Below are positions 8,101-12,860 of a stretch of DNA of 12,860 nt, piece after piece. The translations under genes were made by a program, and so were the position numbers. Under the pieces are notes generated by a model. The model ran no database searches. It saw only the letters and a list, made by a program, of their open reading frames with translations, and was not told the DNA's origin. The DNA is from Basidiobolus heterosporus B8920. Lineage: Eukaryota > Basidiobolomycota > Basidiobolomycetes > Basidiobolales > Basidiobolaceae. Each line of letters begins with the position of its first letter. Positions within the stretch are counted from its first letter, which is position 1. The stretch lies in assembly GCA_000697455.1 (NCBI GenBank), contig JNET01029628.1:1-12860 (forward strand). The letters are read 5' to 3'.

Positions 8101-8694
8101 CAAGTTTGGATGCTTACTGGCGATCATCGCATTTCCGCCACGGCTATTGCACGCGAGATCGGTATCAAGCCAGAAAGGGTGATGGCGCAAGTAGTACCGC
8201 ACGAGAAAGCATCCAAGGTGGCCTCATTACAAGCCCAAGGCGTGTCAATTGATCCTGCTCGTACTTTCAAGGGACGGTGGTTCCCATGGACACGCAAGAA
8301 CATACCGAACCACCGGAACGCAGTGGTGGCCATGGTTGGAGATGGTATCAACGATTCACCCGCCTTGGCCCAAGCCGATGTTGGAATCTCTCCTTCATCC
8401 GGAACCGATATTGCCATCGAGGCAGCATCCATTATTCTCAATACGCCCAACTTGATTTCTCTTCTTATCATGCTAGATCTGTCAGCGAAGGTACTGCGTC
8501 GAATCAGATACAACTTCGCATGGGCCTTCTTCTACAACTTCTTGGCCATTCCAGTAGCCGCCGGTGTATTCTACCCACTGTGGTTGCATCCTTTCCCACC
8601 TGAACTTGCTGGATTAGCCATGGTACTGTCATCGGTTACTGTCATCTGTTCATCCCTTCACTTGAAGCGATTCCGTGCTAAGAAATATATTTAG
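5146..8694 (+). CDS. CCC2: Copper-transporting P1B-type ATPase (CCC2/ATP7-like), 1182 aa, intronless
   Basis: This enzyme pumps Cu(I) across a membrane with ATP hydrolysis. Fungal CCC2 and animal ATP7 proteins load copper into the Golgi for secreted cuproenzymes. I chose the ATG at 5146 (A at -3, first in-frame ATG). Four N-terminal HMA domains carry TCSSC Cys pairs at C30/C33, C127/C130, C216/C219 and C310/C313. The first motif reads LTCSSC instead of MTCSSC. TM helices follow at about 388-408, 430-452, 468-488 and 506-520. The actuator TGES is at 599-602, CPC in TM6 at 720-722, the phosphorylation motif DKTGT at 765-769 (D765), the SEHPLA nucleotide motif at 819-824, TGD at 991-993 and GDGINDSP at 1065-1072. 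Copper-specific residues are YN at 1130-1131 in TM7 and MxxSS at 1159-1163 in TM8. All catalytic elements are intact and the length fits the family. An insert around TFKGRWFPWTRKN precedes the hinge. AATAAA follows the stop by 27 bases. Confidence 0.97.
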   Translation: MSSDLQNIVVSQPDTSFLYRAVMQLEGLTCSSCVKTTEKALAAIDSVVLESISVSSLTGRGVADFTIDDRERLSKVIEKSISNIGYDLVDLQWEVISNKSQNQNEKSDETEESFEYRAVMQIEGMTCSSCVKTTEKALNAIDSVVPESISVSALTGSGVAVFTNGDRENLSKVLEEAISNIGYDLVDLRWEVISKKKSAKTTYQSRATMQIEGMTCSSCVKTTEKALSAIDSIVEGSISVSALTGRGVAVFASEDQETLGKIINEAISNIGYDLTNLQWETIQQNDSSNEESREASATITTNLNITGMTCSSCVNSIESNLKEQDGIVSCQINLLMQSGVVVHDPKKIGPRSLVELISDLGYEATIVQPNTKGPSIQERHNRETRSLLIRFLWALGFAIPAFIIGIIFDVALSKENRVRRAFESQVCPGLSVSFLIMWILATPVQFILAWPFYRKAYKSLRYAHTANMDVLVSLGTGVAYFASVGTCIANIVQKSSSERHQFFDTTIYLITFILFGKYLEAHAKGKTFDTISKLMELQAETATLVTIKEGQPIENAQEEEIDFALVQQGDILKVNPGTRIPCDGTLYHGTSTFDESTITGESIPVRKSAEKGDKVISATLNLTSPIYFIAEKVGADTTLSRIIKLVQEAQSAKKAPMEQLADMLSGVFVPLVISLAIITFILWCALGSTGHVPAEWISKQKTSPGVFALWFAITVLVIACPCGLGLASPTAIMVGTGVAAKHGILIKGGGLALEMINRLDAIVFDKTGTLTIGKPIVNGVRIYLSASRITEKDQDTNTLILSDGERFLWELVHKLESGSEHPLARAVTQHATDIIAPLVEQKKASEKEPSESTLPADYSSVVPFEVESCQEVPGKGIEAVINVATQGESRIFPSFIYKSQDSELEYASLTVQIGSPGWITSIGSQYAESVTDKQTEDREIEAFQNTGASIVQVAINGFIVLTLGVADRPREHTAEIISELERRGIQVWMLTGDHRISATAIAREIGIKPERVMAQVVPHEKASKVASLQAQGVSIDPARTFKGRWFPWTRKNIPNHRNAVVAMVGDGINDSPALAQADVGISPSSGTDIAIEAASIILNTPNLISLLIMLDLSAKVLRRIRYNFAWAFFYNFLAIPVAAGVFYPLWLHPFPPELAGLAMVLSSVTVICSSLHLKRFRAKKYI
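5206..5990 (+). repeat. Three tandem HMA modules of 267-291 bases in the copper ATPase
   Basis: Modules 1-3 share TCSSCVKTTEKAL, SISVSxLTGxGVA and SNIGYDLVxLxWE almost residue for residue, including the segment after the HMA fold. The Cys motifs are 97 and then 89 codons apart, with only the charged linkers differing. The fourth HMA (TCSSCVNSIESNL) is clearly more distant. This indicates lineage-specific duplication or gene conversion of one ancestral module. Confidence 0.85.
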
Positions 8695-8721
8695 ATTCGA
8701 TCATTTCGTAAATGTACAGTT

Positions 8722-8727
8722 AATAAA
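8722..8727 (+). terminator. Poly(A) signal of the copper ATPase
   Basis: AATAAA 27 bases after the TAG stop, followed by a T-rich stretch. Confidence 0.5.
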
Positions 8728-9455
8728 TTCATTTCATTTCACTTGACATCAACATCCACGAGAATGATTTTCCTCTTCCCATGGGACTTAAACTGATAAC
8801 CTACGGATAAGGGGTGGTTCAGGAGAAACCATTACCCAGCCCATGAACTCAAATTAGGTAACCTTCGTACGAGAAGTCTATGACCATACATATACGTATA
8901 AATTGATGCATATGAGTTGGTCAAAATCCTCCACACCTGATTGGTCACTTAGGCTTGGGAAAAACCTTTAGTTCAACAAGTACGAAATTCGAGGAAAATT
9001 GAGAATACAACAGATGAAGGTAAACTGATCTTCGTCTACCTATTAAGCTTGATAAATCGCTCAACTACAACTCATTTATCTAATTTCGTTAGACTGTGGG
9101 GTGTTCTTGACTTTTGAAGTTGATTGGTAATAAGTGTGTCTACTAACTCAACTCCATACTTTCCAACCATTACCAACCGTTCGGAAATTCGGAGGTACCT
9201 ACTGCTTACTGTTCACGTGTCTATTCTTAGACGCTGACGAAGACTATCTATTATCGGATGAGTGAATGAGTGGGTGGGTGAGTGGATGGAAGGTATCTGG
9301 ATAGTGGTGATGGCTATTCCTCTACTCTAAGGTTTCTGATCCATGCTTGCTAGTAACCACACTCCCAAACAACATTGCTCAACTTGAACACATCTCCTAA
9401 ACATATCAGATAAAGAAGTCGTTTTGTTGACCTATTCAGCACAAACACCCTAACC
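8728..9455. other. Gene-poor spacer after the copper ATPase
   Basis: I see no supported gene on either strand. Contents I can name are a short imperfect tetranucleotide run at 9257-9290 and scattered AT-rich segments. A CCCTAACCCTA at 9448-9458 is too short to call telomeric. Confidence 0.4.
9257..9290 (+). repeat. Imperfect TGAG/TGGG tetranucleotide run
   Basis: About eight units of TGAG, TGAA, TGGG and TGGA follow one another. It is a short simple repeat with no evident function. Confidence 0.6.
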
Positions 9456-9867
9456 CTAGCCTAAACAAAACTGGATGTTGTGCTCTAACAGTAACCGTAT
9501 ATGGGATCGAATGGTGGGCCAAACTATCCCATATAGATCGAATCCGAAGCCATACATCAGACGCCTATCAGTGGATTCGGACTGATACGAAGATTCTCTA
9601 GTTTATCTGGAATGACTCACTTAAAATAGAACTCGACCCAAGAAATTGGTTCACCTGATACAGAAAGCTCACCAAAACAACAAAGTACTCCGAAGGTTCC
9701 TTAAACGAGCGAGAAATCTTTTCCAAAAGTGTCCTCCTCACCAAACTCAAAATTCTACTAGTTGACAATTGGTTACCACAGGCTGGTTGTGGATTATCAG
9801 CGGTTACCGAGGGATCGTCTAAATGTTTAGGCGCACTGGAACCATTCGTTGTCATCTGGGTCATCAT
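9456..9867 (-). CDS. Candidate two-exon gene, unrecognised product of 106-112 aa
   Basis: Exon 1 starts at tandem ATGs (9867 or 9864) and reads MMTQMTTNGSSAPKHLDDPS, then a basic stretch with SRILSLVRRTLLEKISRSFK and the hydrophobic end EYFVVL(VSFLYQ). Two in-phase donors are possible: GTGAGC at 9672 or GTGAAC at 9654. The acceptor CAG at 9584-9582 opens exon 2, which runs 41 codons to TAG at 9458-9456 (SESTDRRLMYGFGFDLYGIV and on to HNIQFCLG). The implied intron is 73 or 91 bases, normal for fungi, though the branch site is poor. Without splicing, the frame ends four codons after VSFLYQVNQ-type sequence at 9598. The start faces that of the plus-strand gene at 10190, so the two would share a divergent promoter. 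No domain is recognised and no AATAAA was found downstream. Confidence 0.4.
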
Positions 9868-9974
9868 TCAACCAGAGACAGTGGTTTTGTTGGCAAATCA
9901 CGAGGGATCAATGAACTTCCAACCAATCACATCCAGGGCCATTGGGCAGCGATGAACTAGCTGATTAAGGAAAT

Positions 9975-10007
9975 ATCAGTGAACATTCCCAAAAGGGAAC
10001 CACTGAT
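9975..10007. promoter_or_regulatory. Imperfect inverted repeat in the divergent promoter
   Basis: ATCAGTG and TTCCC on the left are answered by GGGAA and CACTGAT on the right around an AAAA centre. It lies between the candidate start at 9867 and the TATA box at 10056. It could be a dimeric factor site or a chance hairpin. Confidence 0.35.
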
Positions 10008-10055
10008 CGGGTGCCAATGGATGGTTATGATAGGAATCCTCGGAACGCGAACGAC

Positions 10056-10063
10056 TATAAATA
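10056..10063 (+). promoter_or_regulatory. TATA box of the 92-aa gene
   Basis: TATAAATA, 127 bases ahead of the ATG at 10190; this gives a leader of about 95-105 bases that includes the CCCAAT run. Confidence 0.5.
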
Positions 10064-10144
10064 CAAAGGAGCTCACCAGAATCCTGGAAATTGCCCCAAC
10101 AGCGGACCTTCATTGTAAATTTCTGGAACCACTTCGATCCCTAT

Positions 10145-10174
10145 CCCAATCCCAATCCCAATCCCAATCCCAAT
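10145..10174 (+). repeat. (CCCAAT)5 hexanucleotide run in the 5' leader
   Basis: Five perfect CCCAAT units between the TATA box and the start codon of the 92-aa gene. Each unit contains CCAAT, but the position downstream of the TATA box means it would be transcribed. Confidence 0.85.
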
Positions 10175-10189
10175 TCAATCTCTCGTACT

Positions 10190-10468
10190 ATGGCCATGCG
10201 GTTATTCACGGCGAATCCTCTTAGGAGACAACCATCCAGCAGCAATCCCTCCAGTCCGGTGGAAACTGAAGCCCAAGATCGTCATGGTACCAAGCAATCC
10301 TCCTACTTTTCCCGTGCCGATTCCTATCAAAAATCCATGAGTGAACTTGAGACATTCTTGGCCCCATCAAGTTTAAGTAAATGTACGGTAGAAGAGAAAG
10401 CGGAATACGCGAAGATTGCCTTCTTACTTGATCAAAGTTTGCAATCATTTCTAAAGAATGAGCCGTAA
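10190..10468 (+). CDS. Small protein of 92 aa with a presequence-like N-terminus
   Basis: The start is the ATG at 10190, the first in frame; upstream in-frame codons run only through the CCCAAT repeat without an ATG. The N-terminus MAMRLFTANPLRRQPSSSNP has three Arg and no acidic residue in the first 20, and resembles a mitochondrial targeting sequence (inference). The middle is polar and Ser-rich (HGTKQSSYFSRADSYQKSMS). The C-terminal part, SKCTVEEKAEYAKIAFLLDQ onward, is a likely amphipathic helix ending SFLKNEP. A TATA box precedes the gene and an AATAAA follows at 10658-10663. I do not recognise the family. A longer antisense frame (10586-10221) is less gene-like in composition. Confidence 0.6.
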   Translation: MAMRLFTANPLRRQPSSSNPSSPVETEAQDRHGTKQSSYFSRADSYQKSMSELETFLAPSSLSKCTVEEKAEYAKIAFLLDQSLQSFLKNEP

Positions 10469-10492
10469 CCTGGTGCACCGTAACTTGGTGAA
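10463..10492 (+). repeat. 15-base tandem duplication spanning the stop codon of the 92-aa gene
   Basis: CCGTAACCTGGTGCA is followed directly by CCGTAACTTGGTGAA (13 of 15 identical). The TAA in the first unit is the stop codon of the 92-aa gene. Confidence 0.75.
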
Positions 10493-10657
10493 CTTCCCTC
10501 ACGACCTTATAGAATGTAAAAAACCTCTCATTAATTTGGATTTCTTCTACGTTACCTTGATACCCTCCTATAGACCGAGTGTACATTTGATTGGAACAAC
10601 ATAGACCTCTTTCCCGAGCAACCTAATGATTCCTCTCTGGGATTGTTTGTAAATACG

Positions 10658-10663
10658 AATAAA
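10658..10663 (+). terminator. Poly(A) signal of the 92-aa gene
   Basis: AATAAA 189 bases after the stop, before an (AT)7 tract at 10699-10712 and ahead of the next promoter. Confidence 0.4.
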
Positions 10664-10833
10664 TAGACTAATAACAAGAATATCAACTGAGTATTGAGAT
10701 ATATATATATATGCACGCATCTCCTACCCTACCCTCATTTGATCGACAGGGAGGTTGGTGATCACCGAGGCAGAAGTAGGGGATAGGATCACATGAAATG
10801 TGCATGTTCACATCTAAGGGGAATTTGGAAAGC

Positions 10834-10840
10834 TATATAT
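10834..10840 (+). promoter_or_regulatory. TATA box of the CAP-domain gene
   Basis: TATATAT within CTATATATTCC, 51 bases before the ATG at 10892, implying a very short leader. Confidence 0.5.
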
Positions 10841-10891
10841 TCCAGTAGCCTCCACTCGTCAAAGAAACCATCCACCAACTAGACAGAGACC

Positions 10892-11365
10892 ATGCATATC
10901 AATTCCTTCCCACTTCATCTACTCTCCCTTGTTCTTTTCACCATTTCCATGATGGTGAATGCTTTCTCCCCCGAACGATTGATCTGCCTGGTGAACCAAG
11001 AACGCGTATCCCGGTCCATGCGTCCACTGGTGTTAAGTGAGGAGTTAAATCTAGTGTGTAAACGGCACTCAGTCATGCAAGCGGAATATCAGAGTATGAC
11101 CCATGACCGGTATGATCACTCCCCCATGGACAAGGCGATCAAAGAGCACGGTCTTCAGTGGCAACAGTATGGAGAGAACGTCGCCCGCGGTCAATCTTCC
11201 GAAGAGGAAGTGTTTGATGTCTGGATGAATTCTCCACCTCATCGTAAGAATATATTGAATCCCAAGTTTACTCATATGGGGGTTGCCTTAGGCCAACCTG
11301 GGTACTACTGGACTCAAGGATTCGCCACACTTCCTGGGCGATTCAATGGTCCAGTATGTCCATAG
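10892..11365 (+). CDS. Secreted CAP/SCP-domain protein (157 aa), intronless
   Basis: Residues 1-24 are a signal peptide (MHINSF then a long hydrophobic core, cleavage likely after NA). The rest is one minimal CAP domain (PF00188). It shows LVNQER at 33-38, RHS at 58-60, DHSP at 75-78, GEN at 94-96, EEE at 104-106, the block WMNSPPHRKNILNP at 111-124 and YWTQGFA at 139-145. The likely CAP cavity tetrad is H76, E95, E105/E106 and H117, placed by analogy. The layout (SPxHRxNILNP, then GVALG, then YWTQ) resembles the short YkwD/SCP-like type more than yeast Pry proteins, which carry an HYTQ-like motif. Family members bind sterols or lipids, or act as secreted effectors; the activity here is unknown. 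Cysteines at 32, 56 and 156 are odd in number. The start has A at -3, a TATA box precedes it, and AATAAA follows at 11471. Confidence 0.92.
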   Translation: MHINSFPLHLLSLVLFTISMMVNAFSPERLICLVNQERVSRSMRPLVLSEELNLVCKRHSVMQAEYQSMTHDRYDHSPMDKAIKEHGLQWQQYGENVARGQSSEEEVFDVWMNSPPHRKNILNPKFTHMGVALGQPGYYWTQGFATLPGRFNGPVCP

Positions 11366-11470
11366 CCCAGATTTGGGATTCTTTATACTCCAATTCAATG
11401 AAGTATATAGACGTAGACAATTTCATTCAACATGACAGCATTCAAGAATTTCTCTTTAACCCAATCAATT

Positions 11471-11476
11471 AATAAA
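11471..11476 (+). terminator. Poly(A) signal of the CAP-domain gene
   Basis: AATAAA 105 bases after the TAG stop. Confidence 0.5.
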
Positions 11477-12774
11477 CTCCATCATAATTCCTGAATTTCG
11501 TAACACCATCCAGAATCAAGTGTCTAGTGTCTGGCATCCTCATCGATGTAAATTTAGCCATTTCTTTTTCTCCAATCAAAAGGGGAGGATTTTGCGACTA
11601 TATTTAGGCCTCATGAAAATGTACATCGATTCAAATACCGATATTATTGCCTTGAGCTTGATGCTGATATGCTCTAGTAGAGCCAGTGCAAAGACTCCCA
11701 GGTGCCTACTAGTCCGAATTTCGATCCATTCCTTACTGGATCTGAAAAGAATTGAAATGTTGGTAGGATAAAATTTCATGGAATTTAGTACTTAATGATT
11801 CTATTAAGATCTTACCCAGATTATACTGGTGAATATTTCCCCATCTAAAAACTCTCACTTGGCTTTTTCCACCATACTCTAAGCACTCCTTTTTTAGTTC
11901 ACAGTAAAAATCTCCAGCTCAACATTACATAACAAATCAACAAATATGAATCACCTAATGCTCAAACTCTCCAAATCACTTTCAATTGCCCTTAGAGTCT
12001 CACAACTGGTAGAACTCAACATCAAGCACTGAAAAATGTCCAAATGATGAAAATCAATTAGTTTAGCACCAAAGTATTCATATAGTTAGGTACATAACTA
12101 ATACTTGGCATGTTTGAGATATTTGTCAAAGTTCACTTGTGTAATATCATTTCAGATTAATTAAAAGATAATGAAATGTTGGATTTATGAGGAATTTTAA
12201 ACATGTCCCAATGGGCTGAAACTTCTACCCTATGATTTCAGAATCCTCTAGAATAGTACATAGAAGCTTTGTTATTTAGCTCTAGCAAAAGGTATAAATA
12301 CCTTTTGGTAATACAATAAAATATCAAGTGAAAGTAAGACAGCTTCTTAATATCCCAAGTAACTTCTAATATCACTATTTTTACTTTCAGAAATAGCACT
12401 CTCAGCTAGAGCCATTGATACACAGGAATCTAGTATCAATATACTTTGACTCTAGTCCACCTGTTTGCTCAACTTTCATCAAGATTGGTCAAGTATCTGT
12501 TGTGAGATTCTGGGGGTTATTGGAAATGATTTGGAGAACTAAAAGAATACATGACTTTCACATGTAGATTTATTGAATGTAAAGTTGACTGTAATATCTC
12601 TGTCAAGAGGTAAACAAAGCTACATGTAGTATATGCTAAGAAGGGTCCCAGGAACATGTGTGTAATGATTGGGGTCACCTGGTAATGTTTGAGGAAGGCA
12701 AGTATTTAAGGAACTTCTGAGTTGGTGAATAATATTCCAAGTAAAACCTGTTGAAATTATTTGGGAGAATTATT
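11477..12774. other. Long AT-rich stretch without a supported gene; may include the body of a SINE
   Basis: The only frames above 60 codons (about 11520-11779 on both strands) overlap each other and show no domain, signal or promoter. The part next to 12774 would be the body of the element whose tRNA-like head is at 12775-12846. I could not find its tail or target-site duplication. A perfect palindrome lies at 12286-12307. Confidence 0.4.
12286..12307. repeat. Perfect 22-base palindrome with a TATA-like centre
   Basis: Arms CAAAAGGTAT and ATACCTTTTG are separated by AA, with no mismatch. The centre reads GGTATAAATACC. It stands alone in gene-free DNA. Confidence 0.75.
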
Positions 12775-12846
12775 GGTCTGGCCAGGAGTTGAACCTGGGA
12801 CCTCCTTAACTCTAGCAAGGTGCTCTAACCACTGAGCTACCAGTCC
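12775..12846 (-). mobile_element. tRNA-like 72-mer, probable head of a tRNA-derived SINE (or odd tRNA gene)
   Basis: The minus strand folds as a full cloverleaf. The acceptor is GGACTGG with CCAGACC (mismatch A3-A70). The D stem is GCTC/GAGC, the anticodon stem CCTTG/TAAGG (one G-U) with loop CTAGAGT, and the T stem CCAGG/CCTGG with loop TTCAACT. The A box TAGCTCAGTGG (12839-12829) and B box GGTTCAACTCC (12795-12785) are intact Pol III promoter elements. The anticodon position reads AGA (12813-12811), which would mean serine, but there is no long variable arm as serine tRNAs require. No T-run terminator follows the 3' end; instead AT-rich sequence continues. These points favour a SINE head over a working tRNA. 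A decayed or unusual tRNA gene remains possible. Confidence 0.55.
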
Positions 12847-12860
12847 TTGTATGCTATGCC

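Noticed and set aside
9446-9461. Interstitial telomere repeat (CCCTAACCCTAGCC)
   Set aside because: Less than two and a half units, with a degenerate third; compatible with chance.
9498-9535. Hairpin TATATGGGAT/ATCCCATATA with an 18-base loop as a terminator or RNA structure
   Set aside because: It falls inside the proposed second exon of the two-exon candidate and has no flanking T-run; probably coincidental.
10221-10586. A 121-codon minus-strand ATG frame antisense to the 92-aa gene
   Set aside because: Composition is not gene-like (many Trp, Arg and His without a pattern). The plus strand has a TATA box, AATAAA and a more natural protein.
11520-11779. Overlapping frames of 83 and 67 codons on opposite strands
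   Set aside because: No domain, signal peptide, promoter or homology that I recognise; lengths are expected by chance in AT-rich DNA.
12775-12846. Functional tRNA-Ser(AGA)
   Set aside because: Lacks the long variable arm of serine tRNAs, has an acceptor mismatch and no T-run terminator; kept as a SINE head with the tRNA reading as the alternative.

Overview
The window reads as nuclear DNA of a fungus, probably from an early-diverging lineage. That lineage call is inference, from compact and mostly intronless genes, TATA boxes 55-135 bases ahead of starts, AATAAA signals after stops, a CCC2/ATP7-type copper pump with four N-terminal metal-binding domains, and a secreted CAP protein. No prokaryotic operon structure is visible.

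Left part (1-3050, minus strand): two tandem members of a secreted, extremely Gly/Asn-rich protein family. One is complete (781-2421, 546 aa, about fifteen 33-residue silk-like repeats). Only the first 22 codons of the second lie inside the window (68 down to 1). The signal peptides are identical in protein although the DNA differs at seven synonymous sites, and the leaders and TATA boxes are also related. From about 3273 to 4190 lies what looks like a decayed Lys/Glu-rich gene on the minus strand.

Middle (4200-8730): a possible small spliced minus-strand gene (uncertain) lies next to, and may overlap head to head, the intronless copper-exporting P1B-type ATPase at 5146-8694. The ATPase has its own TATA box, and three copies of a 9-base motif lie farther upstream. 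Its first three HMA domains are near copies of one another.

Right part (8730-12860): a gene-poor spacer, then a probable divergent pair (a two-exon minus-strand candidate at 9456-9867 and a 92-aa plus-strand gene at 10190-10468), then a short secreted CAP/SCP-domain protein (10892-11365). The last 1.4 kb has no convincing gene and ends in a tRNA-like minus-strand segment that is best read as the head of a tRNA-derived SINE.

Taken together, two or three products enter the secretory pathway (the Gly/Asn-rich family and the CAP protein), and the copper pump would load copper in that same pathway. No shared regulon is shown by the sequence. The most unusual content is the silk-like repeat family. 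Two unrecognised spliced candidates are assembled from splice signals by eye and need transcript evidence.
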